Source: Bifidobacterium callitrichos DSM 23973 (GTDB lineage Bacteria; Actinomycetota; Actinomycetes; Actinomycetales; Bifidobacteriaceae). From it: 64,000 nt of DNA. How positions within the stretch are numbered: the stretch's first letter is position 1; each line of letters opens with the position of its first letter. Positions 40,819 through 50,838 of this stretch are shown here, in pieces. The position numbers were made by a program, and so were the translations under genes. The notes beneath the pieces were generated by a model. That model saw only the letters and a program-made list of their open reading frames with translations. It did no database searches and was not told the origin of the DNA. The stretch lies in assembly GCF_000741175.1 (NCBI RefSeq), contig NZ_JGYS01000018.1:1-64000 (forward strand), given 5' to 3'.

Positions 40819-41892
40819 ATGACTTTGCATAATGTGGTGATTGTTGGTTCGGGTCCTGCCGGATACACGTCGGCGATCTATCTGTCTCGTGCAGGCTTGA
40901 AGCCGCTGATGGTGACCGGTGCGCTGACGCCGGGTGGTCAGCTCGTCAATACGACCGAGGTGGAGAACTTCCCCGGTTTCCCGGATGGTGTGATGGGTCC
41001 GGATCTGATGGATGCGATGAAGGCGCAGGCTGAGAAGTTCGGCACCGAATTCGAGCATGCCGATGTCGAATCGATCGTCGAAGTGCCGGCCGAAGGCGAC
41101 GACGTCAAGCCGACCTATCATCTGACGCTCGATACGGGGGATGAGCTCGACGCCCGCGCGGTGATCGTCACCACGGGTTCGACGTACCGCAAGCTCGGCG
41201 TGCCCGGAGAGGTCGAATACTCCGGTCACGGCGTCTCGTACTGCGCGACCTGCGACGGCTTCTTCTTCCGCAACAAGCCGATCGTCGTGGTCGGCGGTGG
41301 TGATTCCGCATTCGAGGAGGCGCTGTATCTGACGCGCTTCGGCTCGTCGGTCACGCTGATCCACCGTCGCAATGAGTTCCGCGCCTCGGCGATCATGGTC
41401 GAACGTGCGCGTGCCAACGAGAAACTCACGCTGCTCACCGATACGGTCGTCACCGCGATTCACGGCGAGGCTCCCGCCGCCGCGCCAGCAGCCGCTGCGA
41501 TCAAGCCGGCAGGGCAGGGGATCCAGCTCAATCTCGGCAAGCCGACGAACGGCATCTCGTTGGGCAATGCGGGCGGACTGTCTCTTGCAGCTCCCGCGGT
41601 TGGCAATGTGTCGAGCATCGATATCCGCAATACCGTGACCGGCGAGACCGGCACGCTGGATACCAAGGCCGTGTTCGTGGCGATCGGACACACGCCCGCC
41701 ACCGGCTTCCTCGGCGACATCGTCGACAAGGATGAGGACGGGTACGTGCTGGTTGACGGAGCCAGCACGCGTACGTCGCGTCAGGGCGTGTTTGCCGCGG
41801 GTGACTGCGTCGATCGCGTGTATCGTCAGGCGATCAGCGCGGCGGGCATGGGATGCCGTGCCGCGCTTGATGCGCAGGCGTATTTGGCGTGA
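40819..41892 (+). CDS. trxB: Thioredoxin-disulfide reductase
   Basis: A 357-aa TrxB with FAD motif GSGPAGY, redox pair CATC (Cys142/Cys145) and the NADPH motif GGGDSAFEE. It keeps thioredoxin reduced. It is about 40 residues longer than usual because of an Ala/Gly-rich insertion (about residues 216-262) in the NADPH domain. A TAGGGT -10-like hexamer lies at 40806-40811, only about 8 nt before the ATG, so a very short or leaderless mRNA is possible. It follows parB and DUF559 in the usual actinobacterial order. Confidence 0.95.
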   Translation: MTLHNVVIVGSGPAGYTSAIYLSRAGLKPLMVTGALTPGGQLVNTTEVENFPGFPDGVMGPDLMDAMKAQAEKFGTEFEHADVESIVEVPAEGDDVKPTYHLTLDTGDELDARAVIVTTGSTYRKLGVPGEVEYSGHGVSYCATCDGFFFRNKPIVVVGGGDSAFEEALYLTRFGSSVTLIHRRNEFRASAIMVERARANEKLTLLTDTVVTAIHGEAPAAAPAAAAIKPAGQGIQLNLGKPTNGISLGNAGGLSLAAPAVGNVSSIDIRNTVTGETGTLDTKAVFVAIGHTPATGFLGDIVDKDEDGYVLVDGASTRTSRQGVFAAGDCVDRVYRQAISAAGMGCRAALDAQAYLA

Positions 41893-44070
41893 TCAGCGGA
41901 AGTAGGCGCTGGTGACGTTGATGGTGATGATGTCGGAGGCGTCGGCTCCGTTGGCGGCGGTGCCGGACTGACCGGACTGGCTGCTCTGGCCGGAGTTTGA
42001 ACTGCTCTGGCCGGACTGTCCGCTCTGATCGTTGCTGCTGTCTCCGAAGGGGACGTCGTTGAGGTTGTCCTCGGACGGCCACTCGTTCTGCTGCACCTTC
42101 GGATCCTGCGGGTTCGAGCTGCTGCGATTGAACAGGTATACGGCACCAACCAGCAGTGCGATCAACACGAGTGCGGCCACGACCAGCAGCACAGTGGCGG
42201 TGGTCATGTTGCCCAGCAGACGATGATCGGACAGATCCTCGTGCGCATCATCGGCCGGATCGCGATCAAGCATCGACTTCGGCTTGAAGCTCGGCGGATG
42301 GTTCATATCGAAATCGCTCTCAACCGGGCGCGGAGGCAGCGCCGGGCTGACCGGGATGGCCGGCGGCATCGAGCCACCGGCGACACCGGCGGCATCCGAA
42401 GCACCGTGACCATGATGCGAGGCGTCATGCGCGGTGTGCGGACCTGCATGCGGGGCAGTCACACCGCCATGGGCACCGTCCGCCGCACCCTGAGCACCTT
42501 GAGTGCCCTGAGCATGATCAGTGAGATCATGTGCGGCACCCGCCTGCGCAGAGCCATGACCAGCTGCGGTACCGGCATGCTGTGAGACGGAAGCATTGCC
42601 GCTAATGCCGCCATTGCCGGAATGTCCGTTCGGCGCGGCAGTCGCGGCGCCGTTACGTCCGCCGTGTCCGCGGCGATCACCGTCCGACGCATGGTCGATG
42701 CGTGCGCCATCCGCCTCATGCGGGTTGACGAAGTCCTCGAAGCCTTCGATGGACATGTTCTCCGGATCGCGCATATCGATGGCGACGGTCGGCATGTTCG
42801 ATTCGTTGATGATCGGAATTCGCGACGTCTCCTCGCCGGTGTTCAGATCATCCGGCAGCGAGACGGGGGCGGGGTAGACCTGGAACGAGAAATCGTTGAC
42901 CAGATCCTCGGTGCGATGCTGCACGTCATGACCGGCGGCATTCGCCTGACCGGCACGATTCCCGGCAGTCCCGGCGGCATTCGCCCCAGTGCCCCCGGCA
43001 CCGTTCGAAGCCGGCGTGACATACGAACGTGCGGCGATGCGGGCGCGCTCCTCCGGCGACACGTTGCGACCCATCGCGAAGAAATCATGCGGGGAGTACT
43101 CCTTGAACGATTCCTCCATGTCAGCGAAGCTCTCCGCGTTCTGCGCGGCGACGATCGCATCGGCGTGACGAGCGGCCTCCTGCTCGCTCGGCGCGCGATG
43201 GATCTTCAGCTCCGGCAGGCGCTCGTTGCTGACGTCCTCGGCGGGCAGCTCGGCCAGCTTCGCCTTGGACAGGTCGCGTACGGCCACCGTCGAGATCGAG
43301 CCTTCACCGGCATCGGACGGCAGGGCGATATCGCGGTCGGAGAGCTGTGCCAGCGGCGTCCATTCGCCGAGCAACGCGGTCAGTTCGCCAAGTGTGAGCA
43401 TCGGCTCGCCGCGCTTGCCGGTGTTCGCGTTGGGCAGTTCCAGACCACGGGACAGAATCACATGGAATTCGGTGGGCATGTCCGAATCCAGCGAGGACAG
43501 ATCGTATTCGGTGTCGAGTGTGACCGGCCTGCGCTTGAGCATGCCGTACATCACGGCGGCGAGCTGACGGATCGCCAGCTGCTCGGTGGGCATGCCATCG
43601 GGGGCGCCGGTCGGTTCGGACAGCAGCGCCGTCAGCGGGACATCGGCGATCTCCAGACCGTCGACGGACACGCGGATCGTATCGGTCGACAGACGTGGCA
43701 CCTCAAGGCCGGAGACGATGGTCGCGGCGTCGCCGATCACGGATCGGATCGCCTCATAGCTGAGCGTGCCGCGGGCCTTGCCGCGCAGATACTCGGTCAG
43801 TGACAGACCCTTCTCCAGCTTGGTGACGAGCACGGCCACATCACCCGCCCTGCGGAACTGGAGCACCGGCGTCAGGCCGTCCTTGAGGCCGGCCGTCGAG
43901 GCGAGGGAGGAGATGTCGTCGAGCGTCTCCGGAGCGGTGAGAATGAACAGTTGGCAGTCCTGCGCCAGCACGCGGTCGTTCGCCTTCCAGGCCTGAACGC
44001 CGGGCTCGTCGCGCAGCAGGGCGACCAGCGTGTATCGGTTGAAAAGCGTGTCACCCAACTGAGGCTTCAT
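41893..44070 (-). CDS. Pseudokinase-like membrane protein (MviN-associated)
   Basis: A 725-aa protein. The first about 260 residues resemble a Ser/Thr kinase fold (LFNRYTLVALLRDEPGVQAWKANDRVL start) but lack the HRD and DFG catalytic motifs and a glycine loop, so I read it as a pseudokinase. A long Gly/His/Ala-rich linker (about 350-620) follows, then one membrane helix (about 645-668, TATVLLVVAALVLIALLVGAVYLF) and an extracellular Ser/Gln/Gly tail. In mycobacteria the MurJ protein carries a pseudokinase domain that recruits FhaA. Here the separate gene beside murJ suggests a similar role in lipid II control (inference). Confidence 0.65.
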   Translation of the reverse strand: MKPQLGDTLFNRYTLVALLRDEPGVQAWKANDRVLAQDCQLFILTAPETLDDISSLASTAGLKDGLTPVLQFRRAGDVAVLVTKLEKGLSLTEYLRGKARGTLSYEAIRSVIGDAATIVSGLEVPRLSTDTIRVSVDGLEIADVPLTALLSEPTGAPDGMPTEQLAIRQLAAVMYGMLKRRPVTLDTEYDLSSLDSDMPTEFHVILSRGLELPNANTGKRGEPMLTLGELTALLGEWTPLAQLSDRDIALPSDAGEGSISTVAVRDLSKAKLAELPAEDVSNERLPELKIHRAPSEQEAARHADAIVAAQNAESFADMEESFKEYSPHDFFAMGRNVSPEERARIAARSYVTPASNGAGGTGANAAGTAGNRAGQANAAGHDVQHRTEDLVNDFSFQVYPAPVSLPDDLNTGEETSRIPIINESNMPTVAIDMRDPENMSIEGFEDFVNPHEADGARIDHASDGDRRGHGGRNGAATAAPNGHSGNGGISGNASVSQHAGTAAGHGSAQAGAAHDLTDHAQGTQGAQGAADGAHGGVTAPHAGPHTAHDASHHGHGASDAAGVAGGSMPPAIPVSPALPPRPVESDFDMNHPPSFKPKSMLDRDPADDAHEDLSDHRLLGNMTTATVLLVVAALVLIALLVGAVYLFNRSSSNPQDPKVQQNEWPSEDNLNDVPFGDSSNDQSGQSGQSSSNSGQSSQSGQSGTAANGADASDIITINVTSAYFR

Positions 44071-44249
44071 TGTTCGTTTGACTCCATACTGCCCGATTGT
44101 GGAAAGGTGTTGCGGTCGACCCTGGGGGCCTGCCGCGCTGTTGTCATTCTAACCATGGGGATAGGCATATCGCCCTCGTTCCACAGGCTGATTGTGGAGT
44201 GATTTCGTGCCGGTTTCCGGGCGGAGTGCCATGGGCTTCTTTCAATATT

Positions 44250-44280
44250 GTTATGACTATAATAGTTATGACTATAAAAG
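44250..44280 (+). promoter_or_regulatory. 15-bp tandem repeat with TATAAT before the second ATPase gene
   Basis: TTATGACTATAATAG and TTATGACTATAAAAG (44251-44265, 44266-44280) are tandem 15-bp units. The first includes a TATAAT -10 (44258-44263). The 44215-44300 stretch is markedly AT-rich for this genome. It could be a promoter with a repressor site. Confidence 0.55.
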
Positions 44281-44337
44281 TTGTACCCATATATTATGTG
44301 ATTCCGCGATTCTGAGATTCCACGATGGAGGTACGTG

Positions 44338-45741
44338 ATGTTCATCGGACGTGACGACGATCTGTCCCTGCTCCGCGACTGCTATAACGATGCCAAGGCG
44401 CAATTGGTCATCGTGTACGGGCGCAGGCGCATCGGGAAAACGGAGACATTGTCCCATTTCGCGCAAGATCGGCCGACGCTGTTTTTCTCCGCGCAAATGG
44501 GCACCAGAGAGGAACAGTTATCCGAGTTCTCCCGTCGCATGTTCGAGGAGGGGGCGCCGGCGGGAAGATACCTTGATCGATACCCCGATTGGCATGCGGC
44601 GTTGAGTGATTTGGCGGAATTGCCCGAACCCGAGGATGGACGTCGCCGTCTGATCGTCTTCGACGAGTTCCCGTATCTGGTCAAAAGCGATCCGTCCCTG
44701 CCGTCCATCCTGCAGAATCTCTGGGATCATACCTTGCGTCGTAGGAATCTCATGATCGTGCTGTGCGGTAGCGCGATGAGCTTCATCGAGAAGGAGATCC
44801 TCTCCGAGAAGGCGCCGTTGTACGGTCGTGCCACCGGGGTGCTCAAGATGCTGCCGATGCCGTACTGGGATGCCGTGAAATTCTTCCCTCGATATTCGGA
44901 TGAAGACAAGGCCCTGACGTATGCGATTCTGGGTGGCGTGCCGCAATACCTGTCCACGTTCGATCCCGATCGGACACTGGAATGGAATATCAAACGCTAT
45001 ATCCTACGCCGGGGAACGGCGTTGTACTCGGAGCCGGACGTGCTTATGCGCGAGGAATTCCGTGAGACCGGCAAGTACAGCACGATCATCCGTGCCATCG
45101 CGTTGGGCGACACCAAGCTCAACGACATCGCCACGCACACGTTGATTCCGCCGGGGACTCTGGGATTTTACCTGTCCTCGCTGATCGAGGTCGGCATCGT
45201 GCAACGTGAGTTTCCGGTCACGGCGCGGGTCACGGAGCAGACCAAGGGCATGCGCGGACTGTACCGTCTCTCAGACGACTTCTTCGGATTCTGGTATTCG
45301 TTCGTCTATCCGAATCGTTCCGAATTGGATAGCGGCGACATCGACGGCGTTTACGAGGAAAACGTTCGGCCAGCGCTTCACGATTTCGCGTCGCACGCCT
45401 TTGAACGCATGTGCGCTGCATGGCTGATGCGGGAAAGCGTGCGTGGTGATTTGCCGTTCCGCCTGAATCGCGTGGGGCGTTGGTGGGACCGCACCGATGA
45501 GATCGATGTGGCTGCACTGGATCGATCCGATAACAGGGCGATCGTCGGCGAATGCAAGTTCCGCACCACGCCGATGGATCCGTCGATGCTCGATCTGCTG
45601 CGCACCCGCGCCGTCAAACTGGGCATGCAGGAGCGACACTACGTGCTGTTCTCGCTGTCCGGCTTCACGCAGTCCCTGATCGATCTGGCCGCCGTTGACG
45701 AGTCCGTGCGACTTGTCGGACTGCCGGAGCTGCTCGGGTGA
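44338..45741 (+). CDS. Archaeal-type AAA ATPase with DUF234 nuclease-like C-terminus (second copy)
   Basis: A 467-aa diverged paralogue of the protein at 17821. Walker A is GRRRIGKTET, the Walker-B-like motif is RLIVFDEFPYL, and LCGSAMSFIEKEIL and the DUF234 core DEIDVAA...GECKFRT match domain for domain. The start is ATG 44338 after GGAGG (a GTG lies just before it). It sits in reverse orientation between murJ and the pseudokinase gene, which are adjacent in many actinobacteria, pointing to insertion. Function unknown. Confidence 0.88.
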   Translation: MFIGRDDDLSLLRDCYNDAKAQLVIVYGRRRIGKTETLSHFAQDRPTLFFSAQMGTREEQLSEFSRRMFEEGAPAGRYLDRYPDWHAALSDLAELPEPEDGRRRLIVFDEFPYLVKSDPSLPSILQNLWDHTLRRRNLMIVLCGSAMSFIEKEILSEKAPLYGRATGVLKMLPMPYWDAVKFFPRYSDEDKALTYAILGGVPQYLSTFDPDRTLEWNIKRYILRRGTALYSEPDVLMREEFRETGKYSTIIRAIALGDTKLNDIATHTLIPPGTLGFYLSSLIEVGIVQREFPVTARVTEQTKGMRGLYRLSDDFFGFWYSFVYPNRSELDSGDIDGVYEENVRPALHDFASHAFERMCAAWLMRESVRGDLPFRLNRVGRWWDRTDEIDVAALDRSDNRAIVGECKFRTTPMDPSMLDLLRTRAVKLGMQERHYVLFSLSGFTQSLIDLAAVDESVRLVGLPELLG

Positions 45742-45791
45742 ATGTCCGTTCTCCGTCGGATGGGCCAGACAGAGGGAGGGGAAGAGGATAG

Positions 45792-47495
45792 CTATCCGCG
45801 CATGTGACGGGGCGGGCGCGGGGTTCGCAGGAATCCTGGGAGGTGATCGCCGAGACGGCCGCCCAGACGACGGTTCAGAGCGCCCAGCAGACCAGTGAAT
45901 TCGTCGCAGCGCAGCACGACGAGCATCATCGCGTAGATGACGGCAGTGATCACCGTGCCGATCACGCAGAAGACGACCGCCTGCAGCCAGCTCAGCCGCC
46001 CGCGTGACAGGTCGGCGCCCAGCAGACCCATCAGCGGATCGGTGAGCAGCCACACGGCGATGCCCGCCAGCACGGCCGCGACCAGCGCCTTGAGGAACGT
46101 CGCGGTGATGCGGCGGCCGTCCAGATAGCCGTCGAACCGCCGACGCAGCATGAACACCAGCAGCGGGAAGCTCAGCACGTAGCTCAGCGTGATCGCCAAT
46201 CCGATGCCTGCCGTCCAGTAGCGCGCCGGCGCGAACATCGCGATGCCCACCTCGATGACGATCTGGATCACGCTGGCCAGCAGCTGGAACAGGAACGGAT
46301 GCTTGCCGTCCTCGAACGAGTAGAACGTGCGCTGGATGAGCAGGTACGCGCTGGTGAGCGGCAGGCCGAACGACAGGGCGATCATCGGTCCGGCGATCAG
46401 CTGCGCCTCGGGCACGCTGACGCTCGGCAGCAGGGCGATCGTGATCGGTACCGGCATCACGATGATCGCCATCGCGAAGTACATCATCATCACGCCGACG
46501 TTGCGCAGCGCCCCGCTCAGATCGGCTCGCGCCTCGTCGATGTTGTGATCGGCCACCGCGCGCGAGATCTTCGGGAAGATCGCGGTCGCCACCGACACGG
46601 CGATCAGCGAATACGGCAGGATGTACAGCGTGAACGCGTTCTGGTACGAGCCGTTGCCTGCGATGCCGTACAGGTCGTTGCCGGCGAACGGCGCACCGTT
46701 GGAGATGCGCGCGTTGATGATGTTCGTCAGCTCCTGCAGGCCCATCACGCCCATGCTCCATGCGGCCACCGGTCCCATCGCCTTCAGTCCGATGCCGGAG
46801 ACGCCCCATTGCGGGCGATAGCGGATGCCGGTGCGCATCAGCGGCACGAACAGGATCAGCGCCTGGAACGCGACGCCCAGCGTCCACGTGCCGGCGGTCA
46901 GGAAGATTTTGTCCTCGCTCCAGAACTCCAGCGGCTGGCGGCTGGCCGGTCCGAACAGCACGAGGAACGCGGTGAAGCCGGCGCAGCTGATGACGTTCGC
47001 GCCCACCGAGCTCCACGCGTAGGTGGCGAACTTGTCCTTCGCGGCCAGGATCTGGCCGATCACCGTGTACAGGCCATAGAAGAAGATCTGCGGCATGCAC
47101 CACAGCGTGAACGCGTTGACGAGCGCGCGCTGCGCCTCGTTCCAACTGGAGTTGAGGTACAGCATCGTCAGCAGCGGGGTGGCGGCCATCATCAGCAGCG
47201 TCATCGCCGTGAGGATCACGATGGCGAGCGTGATGAGCTTGTTGAGGCGATCCTGTGCGTCATGCTCCTTGAACGTGCGCACGATCTGCGGCACGAGCAC
47301 CGCGTTGAAGATACCGCCGGAGATCACGGTGAACAGCACCTGCGGGATCATCGCGCCGGTCTGGTAGGCGTTCGCGGCGATGCCGGTGGTGCCGAGGCAG
47401 GCGGCGAGCAGAATCGTGCGGATCTGTCCGGTAAGACGGGAGGCCATGGTCCCCGATGCCATGATCAGGGAGTTGCGGCCGACGTTGGAACTCAT
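45792..47495 (-). CDS. murJ: Lipid II flippase MurJ/MviN
   Basis: A 567-aa polytopic membrane protein of the MATE-like/MurJ family with about 14 membrane segments, starting MSSNVGRNSLIMASGTMASRLTGQIR. It moves lipid II across the membrane for peptidoglycan synthesis. The ATG overlaps the stop of the upstream DUF6049 gene (ATGA at 47492-47495) and has AAGGA nearby. The ATPase gene now lies between it and the pseudokinase. Confidence 0.95.
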   Translation of the reverse strand: MSSNVGRNSLIMASGTMASRLTGQIRTILLAACLGTTGIAANAYQTGAMIPQVLFTVISGGIFNAVLVPQIVRTFKEHDAQDRLNKLITLAIVILTAMTLLMMAATPLLTMLYLNSSWNEAQRALVNAFTLWCMPQIFFYGLYTVIGQILAAKDKFATYAWSSVGANVISCAGFTAFLVLFGPASRQPLEFWSEDKIFLTAGTWTLGVAFQALILFVPLMRTGIRYRPQWGVSGIGLKAMGPVAAWSMGVMGLQELTNIINARISNGAPFAGNDLYGIAGNGSYQNAFTLYILPYSLIAVSVATAIFPKISRAVADHNIDEARADLSGALRNVGVMMMYFAMAIIVMPVPITIALLPSVSVPEAQLIAGPMIALSFGLPLTSAYLLIQRTFYSFEDGKHPFLFQLLASVIQIVIEVGIAMFAPARYWTAGIGLAITLSYVLSFPLLVFMLRRRFDGYLDGRRITATFLKALVAAVLAGIAVWLLTDPLMGLLGADLSRGRLSWLQAVVFCVIGTVITAVIYAMMLVVLRCDEFTGLLGALNRRLGGRLGDHLPGFLRTPRPPRHMRG

Positions 47496-49771
47496 TCGTC
47501 GGGGTCCTTCTTGCGGTTGAATTGGCGCCACAGGCCAAGCACGCCGAGCAGCACGGCGAGGCCGATGATGACGAAACCGGTTTTGTCGCTGATCTTGAGC
47601 ACGCAGTTGATCGGGGTGTCCTGCGAGAGGCCGAACGCCTGATCGGTGCGGTCAAGCAGCGTCACATGCGCGATCGTCGAGCCGGATGTGGCCGCGCGCA
47701 GCGTGAACGTGACCTGCGATTCGGACTTCGGCGCGATCGTCACCGTCGTCGTGCGCGAGGTGACGATCTCCGGCGAATCGGTGATCGACGACAGGCGGAT
47801 CGTCACCGGATAGGCGGTGGTGTTGCTGATCGTGACCGGCATCGACGCGGTTTCCGACACCATCGTGACGGCTTCGGACGGCGTCAGATGCACGCCGCCG
47901 AGCAGATCGTCGGCGAGCCTTCGTGCGCCCGCGGACACGGTTCGGGAGGCGTCGGCCACCTCGGAGCTGCCGCCGTCCGTCGACAGGGCGTGCAGCGCGA
48001 GCTCGTTGTGCGCGGCGAGCAGCGTGCTGATCCACTGCGAGGGACCTCCGTCGGGCTGGGTCTGGGAGGCATTACGCGGGCTGGCGTTGGCATCGCTGTC
48101 GAGGATCGCGTCGCGGAAGCGAAGGATGTCACCGTGGCTGTCGGACAGCGCGGTGAGCGTGTTGTTGAGATCGGTGATGGCCGAGTCGGAGAGCTTCGCC
48201 TCCTTGGGCGTCTCCTCCTTCGCGCTCTCGCCGCTCGCATGCGGCGTCGCCTTGGCGAGCGTGTCCAGATCGGTCAGCTGCAGCCAGGTCGACTGTTCGA
48301 TCGCGGTCATGAACGCGTCCACGGTGGCGGGGGTCTCGCCTTCGTCGAAGCAGACCAGCAGATTGCGGTCGTTGTACGGCTGTTCCATCTGATAGAACGC
48401 GCTCTGTGCGACGAAGCGCGCGATGCGCCCCGCCTCGCTTGCCTCGGCCGTTGCCCTGCGACTGGTGGCCGTGCCCTTGACGAGGTTGCTCAGCTCGCGC
48501 TGTTCGACGAGTACGGTCACATCGCCGGCCTCCGTCGGCACGATGGTGGTGCCGGTGTGCACGGTGCTGGCATCCGCCGATTCGAAGTCATGCGTGGCGA
48601 TGACCGTGCCATACCCCTGCTGTCTGGCCGCGGTCAGGGCCTGCAGCGTCCATTTGGCCTTGCCCTGCCAGGCGATGGTGCCGGTCGACGCCTGCGGGTC
48701 GTTGACGGCGGTGCGGTAATGCGCGATCGCCGCGCTGGCGTTCCACGCCTTCGTGCTCACGCCCGCCGCGGCATAGGCCTGATCGTCGGCGCGTGCGGCG
48801 TAGGTGGTGATGTCGAAGTCGGCCGGCTGCATGACCGCGCTCACCCGCGGCGGCGTGGCCAGCGCGTCGAGATACGTGGGGTCGGCGACGGTTTCGAGCC
48901 CGCTGTGCTTGGTCAGCACTTGGGCGAGCATGCGGTCGAATCGGGTGTGATCCTGCTCGAGCGTGACGGCGTCGGAGGAGGTGCCGTTCGCGTTGCTGGT
49001 GGCGGAGACATCGTTGCCGCCGTTGCTGTTGGCGCCGACGGTGGTGTCGCCCGTGACCAGTCCGTTCAGCTTCTCGTCGTTGGTCGTCCAATGCGAGCTG
49101 GTCAGCGGCATGGTGACGGTGAGCTTCATCGCCGGAGTCGCGGTGCCCAGGCCACTCGACGAACGCGTGAGGAACGTGCGCAGCTGCGCGCCGTCCGCCG
49201 TCGATCCGTCGCCGGGCGTGTAGTCGACGAGCAGCGGCTTCGGACCCCAGTTGGTGATGCGCTTCAACGCGTCGGCGTCGGCCGGCACGTCGACCGTCAT
49301 CGTGACGGACTTTCCGGGATCGATCGCCGGCACGTCGACCGACCCGAGCAGGGACGGCGTGGGGATGCGGTTTTCCGCCTGCGCCCACTCCTGCATGTCG
49401 GTGCGCGAAACGAACGTGTACATCGGATTGACGGACAATGTCAGCGATCCGGCCGCCCACGTGCCGTCGCCGGTGTTCGTGATCGTGGCGGTCAGATGGT
49501 AGCCGGACGTCGCCGTGACGACCGCGGTGGCGGATACCAGTGTGATCGTGTGCCGCTGCTGCGCCGCGGAGGTCGTGGATCCGGAGGTTCCGTCCGTGTC
49601 CGCCGTGCCGTCCGCCGTGGTGCCCGCGGCCTGTGCGACGGCCGTCGGTCCGGCCACGCCGGCCACGCCGATCATGCCGGCCAGAACCGCGACGACGAGC
49701 AGCAGTCCGCCCAGAACACGCCCCCAACGCGCGTGGAGGGTGCGAAGGGCGTAGAGGGTATCGTGATTCAC
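47492..49771 (-). CDS. DUF6049 secreted/membrane-anchored protein
   Basis: A 759-aa protein with an N-terminal signal/anchor helix (VLGGLLLVVAVLAGMIGVAG), a large extracellular region and a C-terminal membrane helix (GFVIIGLAVLLGVLGLW) followed by RKKDPDE. This layout and the position between Nudix and murJ fit the DUF6049 family of actinobacteria; no enzyme motif is visible. A wall-related role is inferred from context. The start is GTG 49771, overlapping the Nudix stop (GTGA), so translation is likely coupled. Confidence 0.85.
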   Translation of the reverse strand: MNHDTLYALRTLHARWGRVLGGLLLVVAVLAGMIGVAGVAGPTAVAQAAGTTADGTADTDGTSGSTTSAAQQRHTITLVSATAVVTATSGYHLTATITNTGDGTWAAGSLTLSVNPMYTFVSRTDMQEWAQAENRIPTPSLLGSVDVPAIDPGKSVTMTVDVPADADALKRITNWGPKPLLVDYTPGDGSTADGAQLRTFLTRSSSGLGTATPAMKLTVTMPLTSSHWTTNDEKLNGLVTGDTTVGANSNGGNDVSATSNANGTSSDAVTLEQDHTRFDRMLAQVLTKHSGLETVADPTYLDALATPPRVSAVMQPADFDITTYAARADDQAYAAAGVSTKAWNASAAIAHYRTAVNDPQASTGTIAWQGKAKWTLQALTAARQQGYGTVIATHDFESADASTVHTGTTIVPTEAGDVTVLVEQRELSNLVKGTATSRRATAEASEAGRIARFVAQSAFYQMEQPYNDRNLLVCFDEGETPATVDAFMTAIEQSTWLQLTDLDTLAKATPHASGESAKEETPKEAKLSDSAITDLNNTLTALSDSHGDILRFRDAILDSDANASPRNASQTQPDGGPSQWISTLLAAHNELALHALSTDGGSSEVADASRTVSAGARRLADDLLGGVHLTPSEAVTMVSETASMPVTISNTTAYPVTIRLSSITDSPEIVTSRTTTVTIAPKSESQVTFTLRAATSGSTIAHVTLLDRTDQAFGLSQDTPINCVLKISDKTGFVIIGLAVLLGVLGLWRQFNRKKDPDE

Positions 49772-50748
49772 TCGTCTGCCTGCCTGTTCAGTTTCCTCGC
49801 ATACAACCATGCGATCTTGCGCTCATTAGGATAACTGAGCACGTCGTCCAGATCCTTGAAATCAACCCAGATGGCGTCCTCGGCCTCATGGTCCGGGTCC
49901 CCCTCGACCGTCAACGTGCCGCCGATCTGCCGCAATGCGAAATGATGCACCAGCTTGTGCACGCGCTGCGTTGTTCCGGTGAACCAGTAGTCGATCGTCG
50001 CGATCGAATCGACCACCTCGCCCAGGATGCCGGTTTCCTCGTGCACCTCGCGCACGGCCGTCTGCTGGGGCGATTCGCCCTTTTCGATATGCCCCTTCGG
50101 CAGACACCATTCGAGATGTCCGCTGCGCGAATGGCGGGCGATGATCGCCACGCGCCCGCGCTCGTCGAACACCAGTCCGCCGGCCGAATACTCGCGCACG
50201 ACCGGCAGCTCCTGCGCGTCGAGCGAGGCGAACTTCGTCGGGCCGTCGGAGTTGCGGCGACGCGGCATCATCGCCGGGGTCGGACCGGACGGCTTCGCCG
50301 GCTTCATCGGTTTGCGATGATGCGCGAGCGTCGCCGGCGAGACCGCCTCCGAGACGCGCAGACGCGCGAACACCGTCGCCGGCGTCGGCATCGACGACGG
50401 GGCCGTGGCCTCGACCTCGTTGCGGGAGACGGTCTGCGTGGCGGTGATGGTCAGCGTCACGTCGGTCACGTCGGTCATGCCGGTCTCGGCCATGACGGCG
50501 GCGTCATCGGCCATGCTTGCTACGTCGTCGACGACACGGGGCATCGCAGCCGCCGCAGCGGCGTCCGCAGCGTCGTCGGGATCGTCCACGTCCTTGACGG
50601 AACCCTTGGAATCATTGGATTCCCGCCGCTTCGGAGAGGATTCGGACGTGTACATCAGCACGTCCTGCTCATACCCGTTTTGGGCATGGTTGACCGCGGC
50701 AGGGGCGGCATGACGAAGCATGCGCGCAAGGTCCGCGGGCGTAATCAT
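49768..50748 (-). CDS. Nudix hydrolase
   Basis: A 326-aa protein with a disordered Ala/Asp-rich N-terminal half (about residues 30-160) and a C-terminal Nudix domain. The Nudix box is present: GHIEKGESPQQTAVREVHEETG (Gx5Ex7REUxEExGU). The substrate is unknown. The ATG at 50748 has AAGG 8 nt upstream. A longer frame extends past the start of pcnA on the other strand and is rejected. The murJ-DUF6049-Nudix order divergent from pcnA is the typical actinobacterial cluster. Confidence 0.9.
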   Translation of the reverse strand: MITPADLARMLRHAAPAAVNHAQNGYEQDVLMYTSESSPKRRESNDSKGSVKDVDDPDDAADAAAAAAMPRVVDDVASMADDAAVMAETGMTDVTDVTLTITATQTVSRNEVEATAPSSMPTPATVFARLRVSEAVSPATLAHHRKPMKPAKPSGPTPAMMPRRRNSDGPTKFASLDAQELPVVREYSAGGLVFDERGRVAIIARHSRSGHLEWCLPKGHIEKGESPQQTAVREVHEETGILGEVVDSIATIDYWFTGTTQRVHKLVHHFALRQIGGTLTVEGDPDHEAEDAIWVDFKDLDDVLSYPNERKIAWLYARKLNRQADE

Positions 50749-50838
50749 GCCTTCCACCTTACTCAAGTCCGTGTGCAATTGGAGTAACGGTATGCTGGTA
50801 GGCGATAAGAAAGCCAGAAAACGTGCGAAAGGGATGTC

